Positions 1 through 8,039 of a DNA stretch of 46,218 nt are shown one piece after another. Numbering within the stretch: position 1 is the first letter of the stretch; every line of letters begins with the position of its first letter. Origin of the DNA: RUG13409 sp045546135. GTDB taxonomy: Bacteria > Bacillota > Clostridia > Peptostreptococcales > Anaerovoracaceae. Made by a program: the position numbers and the translations under genes. The notes beneath the pieces were generated by a model. It was not told where the DNA came from. It saw nothing but the letters and a program-made list of their open reading frames with translations, and did not search any database. The stretch covers positions 1 through 46,218 of the forward strand of contig JAZQCD010000017.1 of the NCBI GenBank assembly GCA_045546135.1. Direction: 5' to 3'.

Positions 1-59
1 AAAAAAGAATAAATGGTAATGTTTTCTTCTTTTTCCATCTATTCTTATCAATTTTTGAA

Positions 60-135
60 AACTTAAATTCCACTCCGTAGAATTTACTTTTACAACATAG
101 AACTTAAGTTTACAAAGTGGAAGTTACTTTTACAA
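60..135. repeat. Tandem 20-bp-period repeats, IS21-like multiple terminal repeat
   Basis: Three 16-bp units begin at 80, 100 and 120 (gaatttacttttacaa, gaacttaagtttacaa, gaagttacttttacaa), exactly 20 bp apart. A weaker fourth unit begins at about 60. IS21-family insertion sequences carry several such repeats inside each end, and the minus-strand reading from about 138 (TGACTTGTAAAAGTAACTT) starts with TG, as those ends do. My inference is that the end of an element lies here, with its transposase genes to the left of the window. Alternatively these are binding sites for an unknown regulator. Confidence 0.45.
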
Positions 136-181
136 GTCACCCTTTTTTTCATCTTTCATTTTACCGGTCCGTAAAACTGTA

Positions 182-1429
182 TTACTGAACTCTTCTTATG
201 CCTGAATCGGTGCCAAGTGTATTCATGTTGTAAACAAAGAGTACTTCATCGGCCTTTGTTTCATTGACATAGGCTGATATGACGTCTCCGTAATACCTTG
301 GATCTATGATGGTGATGGTGTGATAATCTCCTACCATAAAGGGCACCATACAGTTGGCATAACTGTCTTTGATGATAACTATGTCAGGATAATGCTTTAC
401 GACCACTTCGTTTCCCCATTGATCCCTTACTGTCAGATCCTCGTTGGCAGTATTGGATATGGTAACGAAGGGGTGGTTCCCTGAAAGGAAGTAAGCATAT
501 TGGTCTGCTGTTTCCAGCTTTGTCTCGTCGTAGATCGTATCAAAGACTCCCTCTTCTGTTTCGTATACTATGGTCCCTTCCGGAAGCTTTGGCGCATAGA
601 TCACATCGTATCCGAGATCGCACTCACCAACCTTGTTGAAAAGGGTACCCCTGAAGGTCTTGCTCACAAGTTCCAGATCATACTTAAAAGCTCTGGGACT
701 TAAGTCTTTCGATAAATTCCTGCTTGCGTAATAGTATTCCGCGTAGGCGAGCATTGCGGCCTTCGATGTCCAGTGATGATCCTGGCGGTAGAACATCTGA
801 TCTGCGCCCTCTTCATTTGTGCCTCTTCTGTTGGCCTCTAAGAGCATGCCTACAAGGGGCACGGTTTTGCACATCAGATTTGAATAAAGTATCTTGATGT
901 CCGCTTCCTGTGGACTGCAGGCAACAAGGATGCCTGACCCGAAAGGCTTTGAATAGATATTCCCTTCGCCATCGAGCCAAACTCTTTCCATGGCGCCGTC
1001 AGGAAGTTTTTCCTCATTTATGACTACCGATGTAGGCACTGCCATGAAGGTGACCTTTGCTTCCACTTTTTCTGCAAAGGCATTGACAGCTGTCGCTATC
1101 TTCTTCATATTGCCTGCGGATTCATACTTTTCTATGAGGTACTTATCATCTGCAAAATACACACCGTTTATGAGGGTCTTTCCCTTCAGCCTTGAAACAT
1201 TTGAATTGATCCCTATCCAAAGGTCTCTGAAGGGGAAATGATCGGAAACATAGTCTGAGATCTCTTCCATGAACCTTCCGCTCTTTATATTGTTCCAGCT
1301 AAGCTCAGGAACAGTAGCAAGGTAGCGGTTCTCCCTTTCAGAGAAGGTCTTTTGAGGCAGCAAGAAGAAGGCCGCGATCAGAGCTGCCATCAAAATGGGT
1401 ATCAATATTGCGTTTATCTTCTTATGCAT
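182..1429 (-). CDS. DHHW family protein (AlgJ/AlgX-like, surface polymer acylation)
   Basis: This 415-residue protein has an N-terminal membrane anchor (about residues 7-25) and a long extracytoplasmic domain. The family motif D-H-H-W is at 217-220, and a serine that could be the nucleophile lies in KDSYAN (D355, S356). DHHW proteins are SGNH-like partners of MBOAT transferases and are thought to place acyl (usually acetyl) groups on exported polysaccharide. The start lies one base beyond the stop of the MBOAT gene, so the two are co-transcribed and probably translationally coupled. It is the last gene of its operon; downstream I see only a 6-bp hairpin without a T-run, then the repeats at the window edge. 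The exact substrate is not visible. Confidence 0.85.
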   Translation of the reverse strand: MHKKINAILIPILMAALIAAFFLLPQKTFSERENRYLATVPELSWNNIKSGRFMEEISDYVSDHFPFRDLWIGINSNVSRLKGKTLINGVYFADDKYLIEKYESAGNMKKIATAVNAFAEKVEAKVTFMAVPTSVVINEEKLPDGAMERVWLDGEGNIYSKPFGSGILVACSPQEADIKILYSNLMCKTVPLVGMLLEANRRGTNEEGADQMFYRQDHHWTSKAAMLAYAEYYYASRNLSKDLSPRAFKYDLELVSKTFRGTLFNKVGECDLGYDVIYAPKLPEGTIVYETEEGVFDTIYDETKLETADQYAYFLSGNHPFVTISNTANEDLTVRDQWGNEVVVKHYPDIVIIKDSYANCMVPFMVGDYHTITIIDPRYYGDVISAYVNETKADEVLFVYNMNTLGTDSGIRRVQ

Positions 1430-1430
1430 A

Positions 1431-2804
1431 TCAGAACCTGAAATAAAGGAAGGGGTTATAACTGTCTGTAACGAGGGCTGCTATGGTCATGATCAGCAGC
1501 ACCACGGTCAGGAAGGATATGAACTTTTCGGTGGATGGTTCATGCTCTTCCTTAAGGAAGTTCCCGACAATAGGAGTAGAACATATGATGCCTACTACTA
1601 TGGATACTATGTAACTCTTTAAATAGAATATGGTTGCTGAGTCTACAGCTCCGTACTTTCCGAAGAGGGACATAAAGAACTCCCAAAATGCTCCCATGTC
1701 GTCAAAGGCAAAGAGGCTCCAACCTATCATGAAAGCGAATATGGTATATATGTGCCCAAGGAGCGGCACTTTCTCGAGAAGCTTACCGTATACGTACTTT
1801 TCAAGTACGAGGAGCACTCCGTAATATACACCCCACAGTATGAAGTTATATGCGGCTCCGTGCCAAAAACCTGTCAAAAGCCACACTATCATGAGGTTTA
1901 ATATATGCCTTGGAACAGTCACCCTGTTGCCGCCAAGGGGTATGTATACATAATCTCTGAACCATGTGGAAAGAGACATGTGCCATCTGCGCCAGAATTC
2001 TGTCACCGTATGAGCTATATACGGATAGTTGAAGTTCTCAAGGAAATGGAATCCCATCATGAGCCCAAGGCCTATGGCCATATCGCTGTAACCCGAAAAA
2101 TCAAAGTAGATCTGAAGGGCAAAGCCCACTAGGCCAAGCCATGCAGTAGCTGCTGAAATCTCCGTTTCCGCAGACACCATGGTAAAGAGTTCTCCTAATG
2201 CATTTGCAAGGAGGACCTTTTTGAATAGTCCCATCAGGAACCTTGAAAAGCCGTTTACGAAATTATCCCAGTTTATATCCCTTACTCTTATCTCGTCGGC
2301 TATGGTCTGATACCTTACTATGGGACCTGCTATGAGCTGCGGGAACATGGACACGTACATGAGGTAGTAGAAATAGTTATGTTCTACTTTTGCTTCTCCT
2401 CTGTACACGTCTATGGAATAGCTCATGCTCTGGAAGGTATAAAAAGATATACCTATGGGAAGAGATATGCCAAGGACCGGCATGTTTACTTTAAATATGC
2501 TTCCTACGGCTCCGAGGAGGAAGTCTGCATATTTAAAGAAGCAAAGAAGCCCCAGGTTTATGACTATGGCTATGGTCAGATAGACTTTCCTGTATTTGGG
2601 ATGCTTTTCAAGAAACAGTCCGTCCAGCCAGTCGATACCCGCCGTAAACATCATCAGGAATACGTAGATAGGCTCTCCCCAGGCATAAAAAAGCAAGCTG
2701 AAGATGAGAAGGCAGTAATTCTTCAGCTTGAACGGTACTATGTAGTAAAGCAGCAGAAATGCTGCAAGAAAAAAGAAAAGGAATGGTATGCTGGAGAAGA
2801 CCAT
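1431..2804 (-). CDS. MBOAT family membrane-bound O-acyltransferase (AlgI/DltB-like)
   Basis: This 457-residue protein has about ten or more hydrophobic segments and belongs to the membrane-bound O-acyltransferase family. The conserved WRRWHMSLS segment (H275) and the putative catalytic histidine in FWHGA (H315) are intact. Relatives carry an acyl group across the membrane to a partner that loads it onto alginate, teichoic acid or other polymer. Here the partner is presumably the DHHW protein encoded 1 bp downstream, perhaps with the SGNH proteins further upstream. It begins 3 bp after the DUF4358 lipoprotein gene, in the same operon. Full length for the family; the acceptor polymer is unknown. 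Confidence 0.9.
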   Translation of the reverse strand: MVFSSIPFLFFFLAAFLLLYYIVPFKLKNYCLLIFSLLFYAWGEPIYVFLMMFTAGIDWLDGLFLEKHPKYRKVYLTIAIVINLGLLCFFKYADFLLGAVGSIFKVNMPVLGISLPIGISFYTFQSMSYSIDVYRGEAKVEHNYFYYLMYVSMFPQLIAGPIVRYQTIADEIRVRDINWDNFVNGFSRFLMGLFKKVLLANALGELFTMVSAETEISAATAWLGLVGFALQIYFDFSGYSDMAIGLGLMMGFHFLENFNYPYIAHTVTEFWRRWHMSLSTWFRDYVYIPLGGNRVTVPRHILNLMIVWLLTGFWHGAAYNFILWGVYYGVLLVLEKYVYGKLLEKVPLLGHIYTIFAFMIGWSLFAFDDMGAFWEFFMSLFGKYGAVDSATIFYLKSYIVSIVVGIICSTPIVGNFLKEEHEPSTEKFISFLTVVLLIMTIAALVTDSYNPFLYFRF

Positions 2805-2807
2805 CTT

Positions 2808-3284
2808 CTATTTTCCTATGAGTTTAAGCATGGCATCATTGTCTGATGAAACGATGCAGATGTATACTCCGTCCTTTTCGCTTGTATAGCGGTCTTTTAC
2901 TTTCGGAGCTTCGGCCTGTCTTTCGGCATAGGTGGAATCTACCCATGAAGATGCATAGGTGTTTACGATCTTTTCCATCTCGCCGTACATGAGGCTTTCC
3001 TTTCCTTCCTTTGCAACGGCTATGATGAACATGTTGGCAGAAAGACCGTTGGTGACCTCTGTGTAGTAGAATTCCTGAGTATCCTCAAGGGTTATGTCAT
3101 ATCTGAATTCGATCTGCTCGCCGTCTACCAAAGAGCAGCCCTTGAATTCCTCTGACCCAAGAAGAGCCTCTGCAGCCTTTTTTGCATCGAAAGCTTCCTT
3201 TTGTCCGCCCTCTTCCTTGCTGCCGCAAGCAGCAAGGGAAAAGATCATGGCAAGTGCAAGAACTATAGCTAAAACTTTTTTCAT
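2808..3284 (-). CDS. DUF4358-type lipoprotein
   Basis: This 158-residue secreted lipoprotein has a signal peptide ending in the lipobox LAAC (cysteine about residue 20). The mature part, with alternating strands and a C-terminal GVYICIVSSDND segment, resembles the DUF4358 family, which has no known biochemical role but often sits beside MBOAT and DHHW genes in Clostridia. Here it lies directly between the SGNH protein and the MBOAT gene. It has a clear ribosome site (AAGGAG) before the ATG. I infer an accessory role in the acylation machinery at the outer face of the membrane. Family assignment is by eye. Confidence 0.7.
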   Translation of the reverse strand: MKKVLAIVLALAMIFSLAACGSKEEGGQKEAFDAKKAAEALLGSEEFKGCSLVDGEQIEFRYDITLEDTQEFYYTEVTNGLSANMFIIAVAKEGKESLMYGEMEKIVNTYASSWVDSTYAERQAEAPKVKDRYTSEKDGVYICIVSSDNDAMLKLIGK

Positions 3285-3296
3285 ATCTTATCTCCT

Positions 3297-4511
3297 TTAA
3301 TAGTCTAAGTGACACATTATATATTCGAGCATCTTTTCGCACCCAAGGTCGGAAAGATGTATCCCGTCCGGTTCATAAATGTATTCTTGTATGCAGGCTC
3401 CTGTCCTTGGGTCTTTGACAGCCTCTGCCGCATTCATGAACTTGAAGCCGTACTTGCGGCAGAGCCCGCACATGTACACATTCATCTTGTTGATGCGATC
3501 ATCTCTGTGGAAGCCTACTTCCTCAACATATTCCGGTCTGTCATACCAGTATTCGACGGGCATGATGGAGCATATGATGAAGGTCGTATCAGGATAGCGT
3601 CCCTTCATCTGAGCATATGCCTTGTCGCAGCTTTCTCTTAAGTATTCCGGGGTCCAGCGGCTCGTCCAATCGCTGTTGAGAAGCACGAGCACATGCTTTG
3701 GCTGATTGGCGTCCATGGCGTCAAAGAATGTAGTCTCTCCGTCCAGATATCCGTATACATAGATGGGCTTTGTATATATGTCATCCGTTGAAATGGACGG
3801 TCTTGACCAAAGGTGTCTGTAAGCTACGAGTCCTATCTCTCCAAGTTTTTCTATGAAGGAATCTCCGAAAAGAAGAAGATCTGAGAATTTTTCTTCGTCG
3901 TATCCGACATTTTTGCAGATAACGTCAGGATAGAAAGGATTTAGATCAAAGTCAAGGACGCTCATTTCCAAAGCTCCGCCGTCGATGACATTGACAGTCC
4001 TTCTCTCTCTTACAGCGTTGCCGGAAGAATCGGTTGCCACATAACTTATGTGATAGGTGCCTGCTTTATTCAGATCAAGCTCCTTCATATCCACTTGAAC
4101 TTTGTCTGTAAGATCGCCGTCTATCTCATCAAAAGCTGTATATCCGTCTTCGAGGAATTCTCCGCCGGTCGCTACATATACGGTGCTGTTTCCTGCAAGA
4201 GTTATGACAGGCGCCACCTTATCGACGACGTTTACGGTCCTTGTTCTGCTTGCAAGAAGTGAACTGTACTTTACTCTGTACTTTCCTATCTTTGAAGTGT
4301 CTACGTTAGATTCGACTTTGACTTTTCCGAACCATGCATCGGCTCCTTCGTCAACATATTCCTCTCCGTAGCCTATCTCCACCTTTTTGTCACCCTTCAT
4401 CCTGATGGTGACCGGAGTAAAAACTATTATGATCACAGCAAGCAGAAGAGCTGTTACGATCAAAAACCTTATGAATTTCTTTTTATTTAATCTTTTTTTC
4501 TTTGCTGACAT
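3297..4511 (-). CDS. Membrane-anchored Ig-like (DUF5011) plus SGNH hydrolase/acyltransferase protein, copy 1
   Basis: This 404-residue protein has a basic N-terminus, one membrane segment (about 13-33), two DUF5011-type bacterial Ig-like domains (about 40-97 and 100-176, with the typical DGDLT and GTYHISY segments), and a C-terminal SGNH-type domain. Candidate catalytic residues are S218 in GDS, N279 in LNSDW and the D382/H385 pair in DGIH. It is an extracytoplasmic esterase or acyltransferase by fold. It heads the operon that continues into the DUF4358 lipoprotein, MBOAT and DHHW genes, so it probably adds or removes acyl groups on the same polymer. Paralogues are at 4603-5790 and 12054-13292. 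Confidence 0.75.
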   Translation of the reverse strand: MSAKKKRLNKKKFIRFLIVTALLLAVIIIVFTPVTIRMKGDKKVEIGYGEEYVDEGADAWFGKVKVESNVDTSKIGKYRVKYSSLLASRTRTVNVVDKVAPVITLAGNSTVYVATGGEFLEDGYTAFDEIDGDLTDKVQVDMKELDLNKAGTYHISYVATDSSGNAVRERRTVNVIDGGALEMSVLDFDLNPFYPDVICKNVGYDEEKFSDLLLFGDSFIEKLGEIGLVAYRHLWSRPSISTDDIYTKPIYVYGYLDGETTFFDAMDANQPKHVLVLLNSDWTSRWTPEYLRESCDKAYAQMKGRYPDTTFIICSIMPVEYWYDRPEYVEEVGFHRDDRINKMNVYMCGLCRKYGFKFMNAAEAVKDPRTGACIQEYIYEPDGIHLSDLGCEKMLEYIMCHLDY

Positions 4512-4540
4512 AACTTAAAGCCCTTTTCCCAATTCAATAC

Positions 4541-4569
4541 ATTATACAGGATTGCGATCCATTTCTCAA
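4541..4569 (-). promoter_or_regulatory. Sigma-A promoter for the SGNH-DUF4358-MBOAT-DHHW operon
   Basis: On the minus strand a TTGAGA -35 box (4564-4569) and a perfect TATAAT -10 box (4541-4546) are separated by 17 bp. Transcription would start near 4534, about 23 nt before the ATG at 4511. This makes the operon 4511-182 independent of the SGNH gene upstream. Confidence 0.75.
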
Positions 4570-4602
4570 CACATAGCAGCATTGCTGCCTTTTTCATCCT
4601 TT

Positions 4603-5790
4603 TTACCAGTCGAGATGCTCCTCAATATATTCCCGCATCCTTCTGAATCCTGATGCTGACAGGTGTATGTGGTCTCCTGATATATATTCGTCATAGCAGC
4701 CACCCGTATTGGGATTTCTGAAAATTTCGGCTGCGTTCATGAATTTAAAACCGTACTTCCTGCAAAGAAGGCACATCTGAACGTTCATCTTGTCTATATC
4801 GTTGTTTCTTCCAAGGCCGCCCACTGTAAAATACTTATCTACAGGCATCAGGGAGCAGATGATGATCTGAGTACCTGGAAGCTTCTCCTTTAAAGCAGCA
4901 TAAGCCTTGTCGCAGCTTTTTGCTACGTAGTCAACAGACCATCTGCCTGTCCAGTCGCTGTTCAAAAGGACAAGCATGGCCTTTGGCTGTGCTTTTGCCA
5001 TTACCGTATCGAAAGTGTCGAAACCGTCGTAATACCTAAGAGACGCAGTCAAAAAATCGTCGGTACTTAAGGATGCAAGGTATATGGTACGATTCCAGTT
5101 GTATCCGCCGTAATACTGCAGGTTTCCTATGAAAGAATCCCCGAAGACCCAAAGGCTGTCATATTTCTCCTGATCGAAAGGGACTTCTTTGCAGATGATG
5201 TCGTCAAAGAAAGGATGAAGGGAAAAGTGCCATATGTCCTGAGTCATGGGTCCGTCCTCTACGACTATGACCTCTCTTCTTTCCCTAACTGCATTTCCCG
5301 CTGCGTCCGAGACTATATAGTTTACATGATAGGTCCCTTCTTTGCTCATATCGAGTTCAGAAAGATCGACTTCCACCTTTTCCGTCAGATCTCCGTCTAT
5401 CTCATCCCAGGCTGTATATCCGTATTCGGTATACTCAGAACCTGTCTCATAATATTGGGACAGGGAGCCTTCCAGGTTTATTTCGGGCCTTACCTTGTCT
5501 ACGACCCTTACCGTCCTTTTGACCCTTTCTGTCAGGAAGCTGTAGACGATCTCATATTCTCCTATGGTAGTTGTATCTACAGTCCCTTTGATCTTGGCAA
5601 CGCCCAGGTCCCACTTGATACGGGCCCCTTCTTCCACATATTCATCGCCATAGCAAAGCTCTACCTCCTCCTCTCCGTTGAGGCTTATGAGAAGAGGCCT
5701 TGTAAGAACAGCGATAACGAATACCAGGGCTGCCGCAATAAGCAGCAAAATAAGGATCGCTCTTAATTGTTTCTTTTTTCTTTTAGTCAA
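4603..5790 (-). CDS. Membrane-anchored Ig-like (DUF5011) plus SGNH protein, copy 2
   Basis: This 395-residue protein has the same architecture as its neighbour at 3297: one membrane segment (about 11-31), two DUF5011 Ig-like domains, then an SGNH domain with S219 in GDS, the LNSDW asparagine and a C-terminal DHIH pair. Segments such as MNVQMCLLCRKYGFKFMNAA are nearly identical to those of the other two copies, so this is a recent paralogue set. The start is probably TTG at 5790, as no ATG lies before the membrane segment and the ribosome site is weak. A promoter lies between it and the next gene downstream, so it appears to be transcribed separately. Confidence 0.72.
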   Translation of the reverse strand: MTKRKKKQLRAILILLLIAAALVFVIAVLTRPLLISLNGEEEVELCYGDEYVEEGARIKWDLGVAKIKGTVDTTTIGEYEIVYSFLTERVKRTVRVVDKVRPEINLEGSLSQYYETGSEYTEYGYTAWDEIDGDLTEKVEVDLSELDMSKEGTYHVNYIVSDAAGNAVRERREVIVVEDGPMTQDIWHFSLHPFFDDIICKEVPFDQEKYDSLWVFGDSFIGNLQYYGGYNWNRTIYLASLSTDDFLTASLRYYDGFDTFDTVMAKAQPKAMLVLLNSDWTGRWSVDYVAKSCDKAYAALKEKLPGTQIIICSLMPVDKYFTVGGLGRNNDIDKMNVQMCLLCRKYGFKFMNAAEIFRNPNTGGCYDEYISGDHIHLSASGFRRMREYIEEHLDW

Positions 5791-5803
5791 AACTTATCTT
5801 TCT

Positions 5804-5838
5804 TATATGCAAACCCTAGGTGTTCCCATTTGCATATA
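5804..5838. promoter_or_regulatory. Perfect 10-bp inverted repeat upstream of SGNH copy 2
   Basis: The arms tatatgcaaa (5804-5813) and tttgcatata (5829-5838) are exact reverse complements with a 15-bp spacer. They sit 14-48 bp upstream of the start codon at 5790. The spacing suits a dimeric repressor or activator site, and the region is too AT-rich for a good terminator. No regulator gene is adjacent. Confidence 0.5.
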
Positions 5839-5849
5839 CTTTGTTATAC

Positions 5850-5880
5850 AAAAACTCTCCATGATTATATCACGGAGAGT
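5850..5880 (-). terminator. Rho-independent terminator of the GntR-ABC operon
   Basis: On the minus strand the stem ACTCTCC/GGAGAGT (7 bp, then a mismatch and 3 further pairs, loop of about 5 nt; 5854-5880) is followed by TTTTG. It closes the operon whose last gene ends at 5954 and insulates the SGNH gene downstream. Confidence 0.75.
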
Positions 5881-5953
5881 CACTTTCTTCCTCTTTCTTT
5901 ACCTAATCTTCAACCATATTTTTATATATGCCCAGGATATATTGTGCACCATC

Positions 5954-7417
5954 TCATTCTGCAAAGTTCCATGTAAATGGTTTTTCCATGTCAAGGATGC
6001 AAAGGGATCGGCCCGTAACATCCTGGCCAAGGCTTGATTTCCAGTCACCGAAGAAGCAAAGGCCCTTTTCATCAAACACTATGACACTTATGCCGCAACG
6101 CAGCGGATAATAACTCTCTCTGTATTCAAGAGCTGTCCTTGCAAGGCACATATCAGGCCTGATGATATACAGCTTTCCGTCTTTGAACATCCAGTCAAAG
6201 CTGTCTATATAAGGTAGATCAAATATGTTTGCATAGACAAGATCGTTTACCTTAGAAAGATCTACTGTAATGACCTTTCCCGGGAAACCATTTTCATCTT
6301 CCTTGAAACAATATATGTATCCATTGTTGTGATCCGAACTTGCATCAATGCAGCAGACCATGTATGCCCCGTCTCTTGCTCTGATGACAGACTGCCTTCC
6401 TTCAAGGTGACGTCCGAGTACTATCCTTTCCGGCTTTCCTTCGCCCTTTGTATCTACCCTGTAAAGGACATAGTCCTCAAACCTGTCTCCCTCTAAAGCA
6501 AACACATATATGATCCCATCTTTGTTTGAGCCTTCAATGCCGATGATGACAGATCTCTCCTCAAAGGAGCACACAGTCTCTATGGTATTTTTGTCAGGAA
6601 CTATATTGCCGCCCTCATCATATTCAAACTTGAACCTATATACACCGTGACCCCCGGGGATCTCACTGTATCTGCCTGCTACGGGCCATCCATCCTCGTC
6701 TCCTATATTGAATGAGAAATACATCTGCCCGTCTACTGCCCTGCTGCAGGAATTTACCAGAAAGAAGTATTCATCTTGTGAAGTTTCCGCTTCACTGTCT
6801 GCAGCTTTCCTGATGTAATAGTTTGTTTTTGATATATTCAGTTCTACCATTTCCGTATCCAGGACCGGTATGCGGAAATAGTTTTTGAGAGCCTCATAAA
6901 ATTCGTAGCCGGAGTATGCTTTCTGACTATTGGTATCTCCTTTTGCAAGCAGCGCAAATTCCAATTTGTGATGATCCATGAGTCCTGCATATCTCATCCT
7001 GACAGTGACAGAACCCTTCTTTTCTATCTCTTCTGCATGCTCTTTTCTTATGAGATCCACCTTTTTATCCAGCTGCTCATCGTGATAGTATGCATATTCC
7101 ACATATAGCTTTTCAGGAAGTTCTCTGTATTCCTTTTTATCGGGAAATTCGACCTTTGTATCATAGCTTAGGCCACTGCTTCTAAAGGAAAGGTCCGAAG
7201 TCCAAAGGTACTTTCTTTGACTGTCAAGAAAATCATTTCCGTTTTTTCTTATGTACAGACTCACATCGAGTCCATCAAGAATAGGCCTGTCCCCGTAAAG
7301 GATAGTTTCTGTATATTCCACTTTGTCCGCAGTCTCTCTTACCTCTTTCATTTTCAAAGACAGGGCTGCAGTGCCGGCAAGGACGACTGCAAGAAGTATC
7401 AGCGCAATCTTTTTCAT
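5954..7417 (-). CDS. Exported protein with probable beta-propeller region, copy B (unknown function)
   Basis: I do not recognise a named family. The 487-residue protein has an N-terminal signal peptide or anchor (about 1-20). A conserved segment shared with the protein at 8040 follows (VEYTETILYGD against LEFTEEIIYGD). The C-terminal 250 residues carry repeated segments such as GIIYVFALEGD and NGYIYCFKEDENG, which read like beta-propeller blades. It is the last gene of the seven-gene operon started by the GntR regulator, with a good AGAGAGG ribosome site 38 bp after the preceding gene. I infer an extracytoplasmic sensor or substrate-binding role for the ABC system. It and copy A are diverged paralogues rather than a fresh duplication. 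Confidence 0.6.
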   Translation of the reverse strand: MKKIALILLAVVLAGTAALSLKMKEVRETADKVEYTETILYGDRPILDGLDVSLYIRKNGNDFLDSQRKYLWTSDLSFRSSGLSYDTKVEFPDKKEYRELPEKLYVEYAYYHDEQLDKKVDLIRKEHAEEIEKKGSVTVRMRYAGLMDHHKLEFALLAKGDTNSQKAYSGYEFYEALKNYFRIPVLDTEMVELNISKTNYYIRKAADSEAETSQDEYFFLVNSCSRAVDGQMYFSFNIGDEDGWPVAGRYSEIPGGHGVYRFKFEYDEGGNIVPDKNTIETVCSFEERSVIIGIEGSNKDGIIYVFALEGDRFEDYVLYRVDTKGEGKPERIVLGRHLEGRQSVIRARDGAYMVCCIDASSDHNNGYIYCFKEDENGFPGKVITVDLSKVNDLVYANIFDLPYIDSFDWMFKDGKLYIIRPDMCLARTALEYRESYYPLRCGISVIVFDEKGLCFFGDWKSSLGQDVTGRSLCILDMEKPFTWNFAE

Positions 7418-7455
7418 ATATCTAACCTCTCTAAAGGATGACCTTTTGCAGATCT

Positions 7456-8025
7456 TTATTCATCGTATTTGCTGCTTTTTCTAAAAGACAACACAGCCGC
7501 ATCTACAAGCGCTACAAAGAGCATCAAAATGGCCATGACCTTCAATGTGTAGGAATTGATGAAAGAAAGGCCTGTTATCATCTCCACATCGCTCGTGATA
7601 AAGAGAAATAGTCCCTGAGGTCCCTTAGGCAGTATCCCGGCACCTTCATATATCTTAAGTTCTGCAAGGGCTGCAAAGCCTCTTGCGACCCAAAACAGAC
7701 CAAGATAAAGGAGGTCCGACAGGAAAGCCGCAGCAAAGTGGCCAAAGCCCGGTATCCCGAGTCTCTTTTCAGTATATTCGCTTCCGTCCTTTTTATCTCC
7801 TGCCCCTGTCAGCGTTACGCTCAAAAAAATGAAGAAAATGCCTATCCACTGTCTTTCAAAAGTTTGTATAAATAAACCAAAAAGACCCGATCCTTCAGGC
7901 CAAAGACCTTTTGATCTAAGAAATGCATATATCAAGCACCCGGCCGCCATCAAAGCAATGATCATCAGGACCTTTTTGTACCGGCTGTATATATACATAG
8001 AGATAAGTGACAAATACTTTCTCAT
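7456..8025 (-). CDS. Integral membrane protein, ABC operon, copy B
   Basis: This 189-residue protein has about four hydrophobic segments and is paralogous to the membrane protein at 10851. Both share the pattern YT-x2-RL followed by a long segment containing LLYL-x-LFWV-x-R. It is probably a permease subunit of the ABC system. The longest frame opens at 8043, overlapping the stop of the upstream gene. However, an AGGGGG ribosome site lies 9 nt before the ATG at 8025, and I prefer that start. The operon now appears as two half-modules, each membrane protein plus exported protein, with a single ATPase. Confidence 0.65.
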   Translation of the reverse strand: MRKYLSLISMYIYSRYKKVLMIIALMAAGCLIYAFLRSKGLWPEGSGLFGLFIQTFERQWIGIFFIFLSVTLTGAGDKKDGSEYTEKRLGIPGFGHFAAAFLSDLLYLGLFWVARGFAALAELKIYEGAGILPKGPQGLFLFITSDVEMITGLSFINSYTLKVMAILMLFVALVDAAVLSFRKSSKYDE

Positions 8026-8039
8026 TTCTTTTTGCCCCC

